Position numbers and translations under genes: made by a program. The notes under the pieces are model-generated. The model was given only the letters and a program-made list of their open reading frames with translations. It searched no databases and was not told the DNA's origin. A stretch of DNA of 64,000 nt from Aeromonas encheleia (GTDB taxonomy: Bacteria > Pseudomonadota > Gammaproteobacteria > Enterobacterales > Aeromonadaceae), in NCBI RefSeq assembly GCF_900637545.1, contig NZ_LR134376.1, forward strand, positions 4,416,001 to 4,480,000. The letters run 5' to 3'. Positions 11,478 to 20,036 of this stretch are shown here, one piece after another (position 1 is the stretch's first letter; every line of letters begins with the position of its first letter).

Positions 11478-12734
11478 ATGAAGTGGTTGTCTTTTTCTGT
11501 CATAGCCCTGTTGTCCCTGCCGGTCGGCGCCGCCCAGGTGGAGGTGCTGCACTGGTGGACGTCCGGCGGCGAAGCCAGGGCGGTGGAGGTGCTCAAGTCG
11601 GAATGGGCGGAGCGCGGCAACCAGTGGAACGACTTCGCGGTGCAGGGCGGCGGCGGCAAGAGCGCCATGACGGTGCTCAAGAGCCGGGCGCTGGCGGCCA
11701 ACCCGCCGGAGGCGGCGCACCTCAAGGGCTATGAATTGCACGAGTGGGCCGGGCTCGGCTTCCTGCGCGACCTCAGCCCCATGGCCGAACACCTCGGCTG
11801 GTACCCGCAGCTCTCCCCCATGGTGCGCGAAACCCTCAGCCAGAACGGCGCCCTGATGGCGGTGCCGACCGGCATCCACAGAGTCAACTGGCTGTGGCTC
11901 AACCGCAAGGTGTTCGAGCGGCTGGGGCTGACCCCGCCCACCGACTGGAACCAATTCGTAGCGGTGGCGGAGCAGCTCAAGGCGCAGGGAGTGGCGCCGC
12001 TCGCCATCGGCAACGAGCCCTGGCAGCTGGCGGTGCTGTTCGAAACGGTGGCGCTGGGGGAAGGCGGCAAGGCGTTCTACCGCAAGGCCTTCCTGGAGCA
12101 GGACGAGGCGACCCTGACCGGGCCCGACATGGTGCGGGTGCTGACCCGCTTCCAGCAGTTGCGCGGCTACGTGCCGGAGAAGTATGCCGGGCTGAAGTGG
12201 CACCAGGCCACCAACCTGCTGGAGAGTGGCGGCGCCGCCATGCAGATCATGGGGGACTGGGTGAAGGGGGAGCTGAGCGCCGGCAACTATCGGCCAGGGG
12301 AGGATATCGAATGCCTGCCCAGCCCGGGTAGCCAGGGGCTGTTCAGCTACAACCTGGACTCCATCGCCATGTTCAAACAGCGGGATCCCGCCCAGATACA
12401 GGCCCAGGGCGAGCTGGCCCAGTTGCTGATGACGCCGAAATTTCAGGAGGAGTTCAACCGGGTGAAGGGCTCCATCCCCGCCCTCAACCAGCCGGACATG
12501 AGCAGGTTCGATCGCTGCGCCATCCGCTCCTACGAGGACTTCCGGCTGGCGGAGCGCGATGGCAACCTGCTGCCCAGCATGGCGGAGGGGATGGCCACGC
12601 CGACCAACATGCGCCAGGCGATCATGGATGTGCTGAGCAACTTCTTCAACGATACCAAGGCCAATCCCGAGCAGACGGCGCTGCAGCTGGAGCGCGCCAT
12701 GCGCTCGACCCGCTCCGGTGCCGAGCAGAAATGA
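11478..12734 (+). CDS. ABC-type sugar substrate-binding protein (glucose-binding type), no cognate permease nearby
   Basis: 418-residue periplasmic binding protein with a signal peptide ending in VGAA near residue 18. It strongly resembles the Pseudomonas glucose-binding protein family: VEVLHWWTSGGEA, GGGGKSAMTVLKSRA, NPPEAAHLKG, HRVNWLW, PWQLAVLFETVAL, GGAAMQIMGDWVKGE. The start ATG at 11478 lies 8 bp after the kinase stop, so it is in the two-component operon. No permease or ATPase gene follows; it may present ligand to the kinase or serve a transporter encoded elsewhere. Confidence 0.88.
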   Translation: MKWLSFSVIALLSLPVGAAQVEVLHWWTSGGEARAVEVLKSEWAERGNQWNDFAVQGGGGKSAMTVLKSRALAANPPEAAHLKGYELHEWAGLGFLRDLSPMAEHLGWYPQLSPMVRETLSQNGALMAVPTGIHRVNWLWLNRKVFERLGLTPPTDWNQFVAVAEQLKAQGVAPLAIGNEPWQLAVLFETVALGEGGKAFYRKAFLEQDEATLTGPDMVRVLTRFQQLRGYVPEKYAGLKWHQATNLLESGGAAMQIMGDWVKGELSAGNYRPGEDIECLPSPGSQGLFSYNLDSIAMFKQRDPAQIQAQGELAQLLMTPKFQEEFNRVKGSIPALNQPDMSRFDRCAIRSYEDFRLAERDGNLLPSMAEGMATPTNMRQAIMDVLSNFFNDTKANPEQTALQLERAMRSTRSGAEQK

Positions 12735-12735
12735 C

Positions 12736-12758
12736 AAAGGCGGATCCTGTCCGCCTTT
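12736..12758. terminator. Hairpin terminator of the two-component operon
   Basis: AAAGGCGGA / TCCGCCTTT 9-bp arms with a 5-base loop directly after the binding-protein stop. There is no long T tract, so it may act in both directions with the convergent small gene. Confidence 0.65.
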
Positions 12759-12782
12759 GAGTACCGGGAGAGCCTGAGTGGC

Positions 12783-12974
12783 TCAGGAGCGATCATTCTC
12801 GTCTTCGTCCTCGTCGTAGTAGTCGCTGAGCTCGATCCAGAGCCCCAGACCGATCATCACCATGGCACCAAACCAGGTACCAGTGTTTCCAATCGGGCTG
12901 CCCAACACTATCATGGCGAAAGACAGGAACCCCATGCCTGCGTAGGCTTGTAATCTGCCGTAGGAGACCTGCAT
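12783..12974 (-). CDS. Small two-helix membrane protein
   Basis: 63 residues from the ATG at 12974, which has an excellent ribosome-binding site (AAGGAGGTGTGAAT). Two hydrophobic helices, around AYAGMGFLSFAMIVLGSPIG and TWFGAMVMIGLGLWIEL, are followed by a very acidic tail (DYYDEDEDENDRS). The family is not recognised. It stands alone, convergent with the two-component operon. Confidence 0.7.
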   Translation of the reverse strand: MQVSYGRLQAYAGMGFLSFAMIVLGSPIGNTGTWFGAMVMIGLGLWIELSDYYDEDEDENDRS

Positions 12975-13144
12975 ATTCACACCTCCTTGTTGAATATGGT
13001 TCAATTTTTATATTACTCATCGAGCCGGGAGTGGATAGGGCCTGATCACATTTTGGTTACATATGCTGCATATCGCCCTGTAATTTGATTATTTTTTCGC
13101 CTTGAGTATTATTGGCAGCTGAATTGGTTGAAGGTTGATTATTG

Positions 13145-13390
13145 ATGAGTGCTTTATTCTGCGATGCAACCCATGAATTGGACGCAATTGGGCTTCGTTG
13201 CCCCGAACCCGTGATGATGGTGCGCAAGAAAGTGCGGCTGATGGCCGAGGGGGAGACCCTGCTGGTCAGTGCCGACGATCCCTCGACGACCCGCGACATC
13301 CCCAGTTTCTGCCGTTTCATGGATCACACCCTGATCGCCAGCGAAACCGAGCAGGCCCCTTATCGCTATCTGATCCGCAAGGGTCAATGA
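13145..13390 (+). CDS. tusA: Sulfurtransferase TusA
   Basis: 81-residue sulfur carrier that passes persulfide sulfur from IscS to the TusBCD relay for 2-thiouridine formation in tRNA. The hallmark CPEP motif ([16 protein letters not shown]) places the active Cys at residue 19. Start at 13145 (ATGAGTGC); a TTG one codon upstream is less likely. A RidA-family gene follows 19 bp later in the same direction. Confidence 0.93.
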   Translation: MSALFCDATHELDAIGLRCPEPVMMVRKKVRLMAEGETLLVSADDPSTTRDIPSFCRFMDHTLIASETEQAPYRYLIRKGQ

Positions 13391-13409
13391 GCCCAGTTCC
13401 GGAGCAAAC

Positions 13410-13757
13410 ATGACAGCCATTACCCGAATCGGCACCACGGCCCGCTGGTCAGATGTGGTCATCCACAACGGCACCCTCTATGTGGTGGAAGTCCCCGCCA
13501 CCGAGAGCGCCGACATTCACCAGCAGACCCGCGAGGTGCTGGACAGCCTGCAGCGTCTGCTGGAGGCCAACGGCTCCGGTGTCGACAAGATCCTGATGGC
13601 CAACATCTACCTCAAGGACATAGCCGACATCGCCGCCTTCAACGCGCTGTGGGATGCCTGGCTCCCGGCCGGTACCGCGCCGGTGCGTGCCTGCGTGCAG
13701 GCCCGTCTCGCCCACGAAGGCTACAAGGTAGAGGTCCAGCTGACCGCCGCGGTCTGA
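13410..13757 (+). CDS. RidA family (YjgF/YER057c/UK114) protein
   Basis: 115 residues of the RidA fold. RidA proper hydrolyses reactive enamine/imine intermediates; members such as this one, with a divergent N terminus, may differ in substrate. Typical elements are LDSLQRLLEANGSGVDKILMANIYL near residue 47 and PVRACVQARLAHEGYKVEV at the C terminus with the conserved Arg. It lies 19 bp after tusA and is followed by a strong terminator. Confidence 0.88.
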   Translation: MTAITRIGTTARWSDVVIHNGTLYVVEVPATESADIHQQTREVLDSLQRLLEANGSGVDKILMANIYLKDIADIAAFNALWDAWLPAGTAPVRACVQARLAHEGYKVEVQLTAAV

Positions 13758-13812
13758 ATCGAAGCGGATGACTCCCTCCGGCAGGAGGCGTGACGCCAAA
13801 CCTCCAGATAGC

Positions 13813-13845
13813 AAAAGCCCCGCCAGCGAACTGGCGGGGCTTTTT
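13813..13845 (+). terminator. Strong terminator after the RidA-family gene
   Basis: 14-bp perfect stem (13813-13826 / 13831-13844, loop CGAA) followed by T. It may also serve the convergent OmpA-family gene. Confidence 0.9.
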
Positions 13846-13868
13846 CGTTGCACGAGTCTAATTGATTA

Positions 13869-14525
13869 TCAGGCGGTCGGCGTCAGGGTGATGGTCACCC
13901 GACGGTTCTGGGCCTTGCCGGCGGCGGTGCTGTTGGTGGCAACCGGCTGATCCGGACCCACTCCGCTGGTGGCGATGCGGCTACCGGCCACACCCTGACC
14001 GATCAGCTGGGCGGCGACGGCATCGGCGCGCTGGGCGGAGAGCTTCATGTTCAGCTCGCGGGAGCCGGTGCTGTCGGTGTGACCAACCACGTTCAGACGG
14101 GTCTTGTCGAACTCGGCCACTACCATGGCCACCCCGGACAGGGTGTTGGCACCGGCCGCCTTCAGCTGGGCGCTGGAGCTGTCGAAGGTGACGTTGTTCG
14201 GCATGTTCAGGATCAGCTGATCGCCGCTACGGGTCACGCTGACACCTGTGCCTTGCAGCTTCTCACGCAGCTTGGCTTCCTGCACATCCATGTAATAACC
14301 GATGCCGCCACCCAGGGCGGCGCCAGCGGCCACACCGGTCAGGATCCCCTTCTTGCGATCCCCCTTGCTGGAGGAAAGCGCACCCACGGCGGCGCCCGTC
14401 GCGGCACCGGCCAGCGCCCCCCAGGCCCCCTTGGAGGTCTGGGATTCACCGGTATAGGGATTGGTGGTACAGCCGGACATGGCGATGGTCAGAGCAAGCG
14501 CTGGAACTAGTTTCTTGAAATGCAT
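13869..14525 (-). CDS. OmpA-family outer-membrane lipoprotein (YiaD-like)
   Basis: 218-residue lipoprotein. Lipobox at IAMSGC with lipidated Cys19. Two glycine-zipper segments (GALAGAATGAAVGALSS and GILTGVAAGAALGGGIGYYMD, residues ~36-79) probably insert in or associate with membrane. The C-terminal OmpA peptidoglycan-binding domain (~105-215) contains NVVGHTDSTGSRELNMKLSAQRA. It presumably links outer membrane and cell wall. Single gene with its own promoter region. Confidence 0.93.
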   Translation of the reverse strand: MHFKKLVPALALTIAMSGCTTNPYTGESQTSKGAWGALAGAATGAAVGALSSSKGDRKKGILTGVAAGAALGGGIGYYMDVQEAKLREKLQGTGVSVTRSGDQLILNMPNNVTFDSSSAQLKAAGANTLSGVAMVVAEFDKTRLNVVGHTDSTGSRELNMKLSAQRADAVAAQLIGQGVAGSRIATSGVGPDQPVATNSTAAGKAQNRRVTITLTPTA

Positions 14526-14622
14526 GGGAAAAACCTCTGAAAAAACCGACTCGAGCCGGACGAGTCGCGCATTCTACCTCAGAGGGGCGCCAGAGTGTGA
14601 CGCGCACGCATCACGGAAATGA

Positions 14623-14646
14623 ACAAGGGGGCCTAAGCCCCCTTGT
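14623..14646 (-). terminator. Terminator after first small Arg/Asp-rich gene
   Basis: ACAAGGGGGC / GCCCCCTTGT perfect 10-bp stem with CTAA loop, downstream of the leftward gene ending at 14709. Confidence 0.75.
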
Positions 14647-14708
14647 ATCTTGATCACGACGGCATGGTTGCCATCACGCTCGCATCGCCTGCCCATGCAG
14701 GTCGCTCA

Positions 14709-14951
14709 TCAGTATTTGATGTCGCGAGCCTCGTCACGGCCTTCCTGCTTGTTCTGGCGATGTTCCTGACGGCAATCGGCATTGCCGAACACACCACTGC
14801 GGCAATCTTGCTTGGCTTGGCGGGATTCCTGACGCGTGTCCTGGCGCACATCGCGGGCATCACGGCGTTGTTCCGCCTGTTCGGTTGCCAGTACCGGCGC
14901 GGCGGCCAGCAAGGCGGTAGCTGCAAGCAGCACAAATACGGACTTTTTCAT
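14709..14951 (-). CDS. Small secreted Arg/Asp/Gln-rich protein, paralogue 1
   Basis: 80 residues: signal peptide (MKKSVFVLLAATALLAAAPVLA) then a highly charged helical mature part (RRDARDVRQDTRQESR) with two Cys (QDCRSGVFGNADCRQE) and the end ARDIKY. First of three tandem paralogues facing left, each with its own ATG and ribosome-binding site. The family function is unknown to me; the two conserved Cys suggest a disulfide in the periplasm. Confidence 0.75.
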   Translation of the reverse strand: MKKSVFVLLAATALLAAAPVLATEQAEQRRDARDVRQDTRQESRQAKQDCRSGVFGNADCRQEHRQNKQEGRDEARDIKY

Positions 14952-15071
14952 GGTGACTCCTTGGCTAGGCGAAATACACCGGCTTGGCGTTACTGAAATT
15001 ATACACTGAGGCCAACATGGCCGCGGCAAGGGGCCTGGTTATGGTGCCCACTTGCAAGCGGCCGCTCGGGA

Positions 15072-15314
15072 TCAGTATTTGATGTCGCGGGCCTCGTCGC
15101 GGCCTTCCTGCTTGCTGTCACGGTGCTCTTGACGGCAATCGGCATTGCCGACCAGGCCTTCGCGGCACTCTTGCTTGGCGTCGCGGGACTCCTGACGGGT
15201 GTCCTGACGCACATCACGGGCATCGCGGCGCTCCCCGGCCTGTTCGGTGGCCTGTGCAGGCAGAACAGCCAACAGGGAACTGGCGGCCAACAGCGCGAAT
15301 ACGAACTTCTTCAT
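15072..15314 (-). CDS. Small secreted Arg/Asp/Gln-rich protein, paralogue 2
   Basis: 80 residues, closest to paralogue 1: signal peptide MKKFVFALLAASSLLAVLPAQA, charged repeat RRDARDVRQDTRQESR, Cys pair in KQECREGLVGNADCRQE, end ARDIKY. Separated by about 120 bp from paralogue 1. The near identity of the charged core with varied signal peptides points to fairly recent tandem duplication. Confidence 0.75.
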   Translation of the reverse strand: MKKFVFALLAASSLLAVLPAQATEQAGERRDARDVRQDTRQESRDAKQECREGLVGNADCRQEHRDSKQEGRDEARDIKY

Positions 15315-15491
15315 GATTAACTCCACAGGGTAGACGGGATACATGGATATCACGTCACTAGATTATATACGGAACCACGACTAGCAACGTCCGGCAGGGC
15401 GATCCCCTGCAGACTTGTCTGGGTCATTCACGCCGATGAGCCGAGCCTGGGAGGGTCCAGTCAGACCCGCCAGCAGGGTGGACGCTTGAGA

Positions 15492-15746
15492 TCAGTATTT
15501 GACGTCGCGGGCCTTCTCCCGAACATCCTGCTTCACTTCACGCTTGTCCTGGCGGCACTCGTAGTTGTCCTTGTTGTTGGCCTGACGACAATCTACCTTG
15601 GCCTCCCGAACCTCGGGGCGCACTTCCTGGCGCACATCGCGGGAATCCTGGCGATCGGTCGCCTGGGCAGGCATCACGGCCAGCAAAGAGCTGCAAGCCA
15701 GGATCAGGCCGCCAAGGGCACGTACACGGGATGGGATCAATAACAT
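15492..15746 (-). CDS. Small secreted Arg/Asp/Gln-rich protein, paralogue 3 (diverged)
   Basis: 84 residues from an ATG at 15746 preceded by GAGGAAATCCCC. Signal peptide (LGGLILACSSLLAVMPAQA), then RQDSRDVRQEVRPEVREAK, a Cys pair with longer spacer (VDCRQANNKDNYECRQDK) and the end ARDVKY. It keeps the architecture of the other two but is clearly more diverged, so it is either the older duplicate or under different selection. Confidence 0.72.
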   Translation of the reverse strand: MLLIPSRVRALGGLILACSSLLAVMPAQATDRQDSRDVRQEVRPEVREAKVDCRQANNKDNYECRQDKREVKQDVREKARDVKY

Positions 15747-15831
15747 GGGGATTTCCTCAAAATGGTTAGGCGGATTTTGAGCAGCGATCACTGTATGCCA
15801 ACTGAACCGGTGAGCTAATAATGGAGCCACC

Positions 15832-16401
15832 CTACCCCCGTTGGCACTCGGCATGGCAGGGGCAGGTCACCAGATGATCGTTCACCATCCCCACAGCCTG
15901 CATGAAAGCGTAGCAAATCGTACTGCCGACGAAGGTGAAACCGAGTTTCTTGAGCGCCTTTGCCATAGCGTCAGATTCTGACGAGGTAGCCGGGATGTCA
16001 CCATTATCCTGGCGCCGATTGACGATGGGGGCGCCGCCGACGAAGCCCCAGAGGAAGTCGGCGAAGTCGATCCCCTGCGCCTCCAGCGCCAGATAGGCCC
16101 TGGCATTTTTGATGATCGACTGGACCTTAAGGCGATTGCGGATGATGCCGGTGTCTTGCATCAGCCGCGCCACATCCTGCTCGTCGAAGGCGACGATGAG
16201 CCCGGGGTCGAACCCGGCATAGGCGCGGTAATAACTGTCGGTGCGCTTGAGGATGGTGATCCAGGAGAGACCCGCCTGCTGACCATCCAGGCAAAGTTTG
16301 GCAAACAGCTCGCGCGAGTCGTGCACCGGCCGCCCCCACTGTCTGTCATGGTATTCGATATATTCCGGGTCCTTGGTCACCCAGGCGCAGCGTAGTTCCA
16401 T
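15832..16401 (-). CDS. tag: DNA-3-methyladenine glycosylase I (Tag)
   Basis: 189-residue base-excision repair enzyme that removes N3-methyladenine. Family hallmarks: N-terminal [46 protein letters not shown], and the C-terminal zinc-site part [14 protein letters not shown] (with N-terminal Cys5 and His18). Divergent from glyQ across about 210 bp. Confidence 0.95.
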   Translation of the reverse strand: MELRCAWVTKDPEYIEYHDRQWGRPVHDSRELFAKLCLDGQQAGLSWITILKRTDSYYRAYAGFDPGLIVAFDEQDVARLMQDTGIIRNRLKVQSIIKNARAYLALEAQGIDFADFLWGFVGGAPIVNRRQDNGDIPATSSESDAMAKALKKLGFTFVGSTICYAFMQAVGMVNDHLVTCPCHAECQRG

Positions 16402-16611
16402 TCCTTATCCCCTGTCATTTTTCCGATGCCCGACATGCCGACTGCTGCGGTGACTTCCTGTGGTAAACATCCCGGCCCAACCAGGCCCGGCACGGCGCCA
16501 CCCCATGAATCCCCTGCAATTTCGCCTATTATCCGACCATGCCAGACGGTATACTCCTTCGGTTCACATTCAGCAAATCTTGCTCTGATCTCATTTCGCG
16601 CGAAAAACACT

Positions 16612-17541
16612 ATGCAAAAATTCGATGTCAAAACCTTTCAGGGCCTGATCCTGCAGCTGCAGGACTATTGGTCCCGCCAGGGCTGTACCATCATTCAGCC
16701 GCTGGATATGGAAGTGGGTGCCGGTACCTCACACCCCATGACCTGCCTGCGCGCCCTGGGCCCCGAGCCCATCGCCTGCGCCTACGTGCAACCGTCCCGC
16801 CGTCCGACCGACGGCCGCTACGGTGAAAACCCGAACCGCCTGCAGCACTATTACCAGTTCCAGGTGATCATCAAGCCTTCCCCCGACAACATTCAGGAAC
16901 TCTACCTCGGCTCGCTGAAAGAGCTGGGCATGGACCCTGAGATCCACGACATCCGCTTCGTGGAAGACAACTGGGAAAACCCGACTCTGGGTGCCTGGGG
17001 TCTGGGCTGGGAAGTCTGGCTGAACGGCATGGAAGTGACTCAGTTCACCTACTTCCAGCAAGTGGGCGGCCTGGAGTGCAAGCCGGTGACCGGCGAGATC
17101 ACCTATGGTCTCGAGCGTCTGGCCATGTACATCCAGGGCGTCGACAGCGTCTATGACCTGGTGTGGTCCGATGGCCCGCTGGGCAAGACCACCTATGGCG
17201 ATGTGTTCCACCAGAACGAGGTGGAGCAGTCCACTTACAACTTCGAACACGCCGACGTGGACTTCCTGTTCCACTGCTTCGAGCAGTACGAGAAAGAGGC
17301 CCAGCACCTGCTGGCTCTGGAAACGCCGCTGCCGCTGCCCGCCTACGAGCGGATCCTGAAAGCCGCCCACTCCTTCAACCTGCTGGATGCCCGCAAGGCC
17401 ATCTCGGTCACCGAGCGTCAGCGCTACATACTGCGCATTCGCACCCTGACCAAGGCCGTGGCCGAGGCGTACTACGCCTCCCGCGAAGCGCTGGGCTTCC
17501 CCATGTGCAAGCGCAGCGACGAAGAGAACAAGCAAGGTTAA
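16612..17541 (+). CDS. glyQ: Glycyl-tRNA synthetase alpha subunit
   Basis: Catalytic subunit of the alpha2beta2 bacterial glycyl-tRNA synthetase; 309 residues from the ATG at 16612 (E. coli 303). The start [20 protein letters not shown] and motifs [51 protein letters not shown] and [10 protein letters not shown] are diagnostic. An open frame continues further upstream, but conservation begins at MQKF. glyS follows 9 bp later. Confidence 0.97.
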   Translation: MQKFDVKTFQGLILQLQDYWSRQGCTIIQPLDMEVGAGTSHPMTCLRALGPEPIACAYVQPSRRPTDGRYGENPNRLQHYYQFQVIIKPSPDNIQELYLGSLKELGMDPEIHDIRFVEDNWENPTLGAWGLGWEVWLNGMEVTQFTYFQQVGGLECKPVTGEITYGLERLAMYIQGVDSVYDLVWSDGPLGKTTYGDVFHQNEVEQSTYNFEHADVDFLFHCFEQYEKEAQHLLALETPLPLPAYERILKAAHSFNLLDARKAISVTERQRYILRIRTLTKAVAEAYYASREALGFPMCKRSDEENKQG

Positions 17542-17550
17542 GGAACGGAC

Positions 17551-19620
17551 ATGGCACAACATACATTTCTGGTAGAGATCGGCACCGCTGAGCTGCCGCC
17601 CAAGGCGCTGCGCACCCTGGCCGAAGCCTTTGCCGACAACCTCAAGGGCGAGCTGACCAAGGCCGATCTGGCCTTCGGCGACGTCGAGTGGTTTGCCTCA
17701 CCGCGCCGTCTGGCGCTGAAAGTGCACGCGCTGGCCGGCGAGCAGCCGAGCAAGAGCGTCGAGAAGCGCGGCCCGGCCGTCTCCCAGGCGTTCGATGCCG
17801 ACGGCAAGCCGACCAAGGCCGCCGAAGGCTGGGCCCGTGGCAACGGCATCACAGTCGAACAAGCCGAGCGTCTGGTCACCGACAAGGGGGAGTGGCTGGT
17901 CCACACCGCCAAGGTCGAAGGCCGTCCGGCCAAGGATCTGCTGGGTGAGCTGGTCGCTGCTGCGCTGGCCAAGCTGCCCATCCCCAAGATGATGCGCTGG
18001 GGCGACAAGACCATCCAGTTTGTGCGTCCGGTGTTCACCGTGACCCTGCTGCTGGACGGCGATCTGGTGCCCGCCACCATCCTGGGGATCGACTCCGCCC
18101 GCACCATTCGCGGTCACCGCTTCATGGGCGAGCCCGAGTTCCAAATCGACAACGCCAGCCAGTACCCGCAGATCCTGCTGGAAAAAGGCAAAGTGGTTGC
18201 CGACTTCATGGCCCGCAAGGCCAAGATCAAGGCTGACGCCGAAGCGGCCGCTGCCGCCTTCGGTGGCGTCGCCGATCTGGACGACGCCCTGCTGGAAGAA
18301 GTCACCGCCCTGGTCGAATGGCCGGTGGTGCTGACCGCCAACTTCGAAGAGAAGTTCCTGGCGGTGCCGGCCGAGGCGCTGGTGCACACCATGAAGGGTG
18401 ACCAGAAGTACTTCCCGGTCTACGACAAGAGCGGCAAGCTGCTGCCGAAGTTCATCTTCGTCACCAACATCGAGTCCAAGGACCCGAGCCAGATCATCAG
18501 CGGCAACGAGAAGGTGGTGCGCCCCCGTCTGTCTGACGCCGAGTTCTTCTTCAAGACCGACCTCAAGCAAACCCTGGCCTCCCGCCTGCCGCGCCTCGAG
18601 ACCGTGCTGTTCCAGCAACAGCTCGGCACCGTCAAGGCCAAGGTCGAGCGCATCGAAACCGTCGCCGGCTTTATCGCCGAGCGCATCGGTGCCAATGTGG
18701 CTCAGGCCAAACGTGCCGGTCTGCTCTCCAAGTGCGATCTCATGACCAACATGGTCGGCGAGTTCGCCAGCACCCAGGGTGTCATGGGGATGCACTACGC
18801 CCGTCACGACGGCGAAGACGAAGTGGTGGCCGTGGCCCTCAACGAGCAGTACATGCCGCGCTTCGCCGGTGATGCCCTGCCGTCCGCGCTGGAAGCCTGC
18901 GCCGTCGCGCTGGCCGACAAGCTCGACACCCTGGCCGGTATCTTCGGCATCGGCATGCTGCCGAAGGGTGACAAGGACCCGTTCGCCCTGCGCCGCGCCG
19001 CCATCGGTGCCCTGCGCATCATGACCGAGAAGCAGCTGGATCTGGATCTGGTCGAACTGGTGGAAGAAGCCGTGCGCGTCTACGGCGACAAGCTGACCAA
19101 CAAGACCGTCGTCACCGACGTGGTCGACTTTATGCTGGGCCGCTTCCGCGCAGCCTATCAGGACGAAGGCATTGGTGCCGACGTGGTGCTGGCCGTACTG
19201 GCCCGCCGCCCGACCCGCCCGCTGGACTTCGATCGCCGGGTCAAGGCCGTCAGCCACTTCCGCAGCCTGGATGCCGCCCTGGCCCTGGCCGCCGCCAACA
19301 AGCGCGTCAGCAACATCCTGGCCAAGGTGGAAGGCGAGCTGCCGACCGCCGTCAAGCCGGAACTGCTGGTCGATGCCGCCGAGAAGGCGCTGGCCACCCA
19401 GGTTGCTGAACTGCAAAGCGAGCTGGCACCGCTGTTTGCCGCCGGTGACTACCAGGCCGCCCTCACCCGTCTGGCCGCCCTGCGCGAGCCGGTCGACACC
19501 TTCTTCAACGAGGTGATGGTGATGGCAGAAGACGAGGCCCTCAAGGCCAACCGTCTGGCACTGCTCAACAACCTGCGCAACCTGTTCCTGCAAGTAGCGG
19601 ATATCTCCCTGCTGCAGTGA
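17551..19620 (+). CDS. glyS: Glycyl-tRNA synthetase beta subunit
   Basis: 689 residues, the same as E. coli GlyS. The beta subunit binds tRNA-Gly and is needed for aminoacylation by GlyQ. N-terminal [22 protein letters not shown], central [23 protein letters not shown] and [19 protein letters not shown] HD region ([19 protein letters not shown]), and the C-terminal DALR-like anticodon-binding region are seen. Confidence 0.97.
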   Translation: MAQHTFLVEIGTAELPPKALRTLAEAFADNLKGELTKADLAFGDVEWFASPRRLALKVHALAGEQPSKSVEKRGPAVSQAFDADGKPTKAAEGWARGNGITVEQAERLVTDKGEWLVHTAKVEGRPAKDLLGELVAAALAKLPIPKMMRWGDKTIQFVRPVFTVTLLLDGDLVPATILGIDSARTIRGHRFMGEPEFQIDNASQYPQILLEKGKVVADFMARKAKIKADAEAAAAAFGGVADLDDALLEEVTALVEWPVVLTANFEEKFLAVPAEALVHTMKGDQKYFPVYDKSGKLLPKFIFVTNIESKDPSQIISGNEKVVRPRLSDAEFFFKTDLKQTLASRLPRLETVLFQQQLGTVKAKVERIETVAGFIAERIGANVAQAKRAGLLSKCDLMTNMVGEFASTQGVMGMHYARHDGEDEVVAVALNEQYMPRFAGDALPSALEACAVALADKLDTLAGIFGIGMLPKGDKDPFALRRAAIGALRIMTEKQLDLDLVELVEEAVRVYGDKLTNKTVVTDVVDFMLGRFRAAYQDEGIGADVVLAVLARRPTRPLDFDRRVKAVSHFRSLDAALALAAANKRVSNILAKVEGELPTAVKPELLVDAAEKALATQVAELQSELAPLFAAGDYQAALTRLAALREPVDTFFNEVMVMAEDEALKANRLALLNNLRNLFLQVADISLLQ

Positions 19621-19637
19621 TCTTGTTAGTCTGGATG

Positions 19638-19666
19638 AAAACGGCCCCTAGTGGGGTCGTTTTTTA
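19638..19666 (+). terminator. Terminator of glyQS
   Basis: Inverted repeat around ACGGCCCC / GGGGTCGT with A tract on the left and six T on the right, 18 bp after glyS. Confidence 0.85.
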
Positions 19667-19706
19667 CTAACAAGTAAATAAATATCTATATAATCCAATC
19701 TGTATC

Positions 19707-20030
19707 TTAATTTTTTAACTTCTTCTTTATCTCATCCAAACCATCCACAACATCCTTATCAGGGTTTGATATACAATATTGTGCGATATACTCGGCTAAA
19801 ATACTAATATTCACCCCCCGGAAATTATCTCTACCTGTAGAGTAATTATAAGCACTAATAAATCCAGCAAGCCAACTCCCAGTGTAGACGTTAAAATCTT
19901 GGACATCTTTATCACTATATGACTCAACCCATGATTTACAGTTATAATAGCCATATACACTAAATTCGCTGTCAGCAGAAATAGCCATGGTTGATAGCAA
20001 ACAGCATAATCCAACGAAAATCATCTTCAT
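19707..20030 (-). CDS. Small periplasmic protein of an AT-rich insert (Rap1a/HdeA-like layout)
   Basis: 107 residues: signal peptide (1-19), mature protein with Cys31 and Cys86. The pattern YYNCKSWVES ... GSWLAGFISAYN ... YIAQYCISNPDKDVVDGL resembles small two-Cys periplasmic helical proteins of the Rap1a/Tai or HdeA type; that is a pattern judgement, not a proven homology. It lies 6 bp after the membrane-protein gene upstream (leftward operon). Base composition is far more A+T-rich than the flanks, so acquisition by transfer is likely. Confidence 0.6.
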   Translation of the reverse strand: MKMIFVGLCCLLSTMAISADSEFSVYGYYNCKSWVESYSDKDVQDFNVYTGSWLAGFISAYNYSTGRDNFRGVNISILAEYIAQYCISNPDKDVVDGLDEIKKKLKN

Positions 20031-20036
20031 ATATAT

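Noticed and set aside
13154..13474. Frame antisense to tusA and the RidA-family gene
   Set aside because: No ribosome-binding site, and both plus-strand genes are clear family members.
17698..19593. 631-codon open frame antisense to glyS
   Set aside because: Same artefact of GC-biased codons; glyS is unmistakable on the plus strand.
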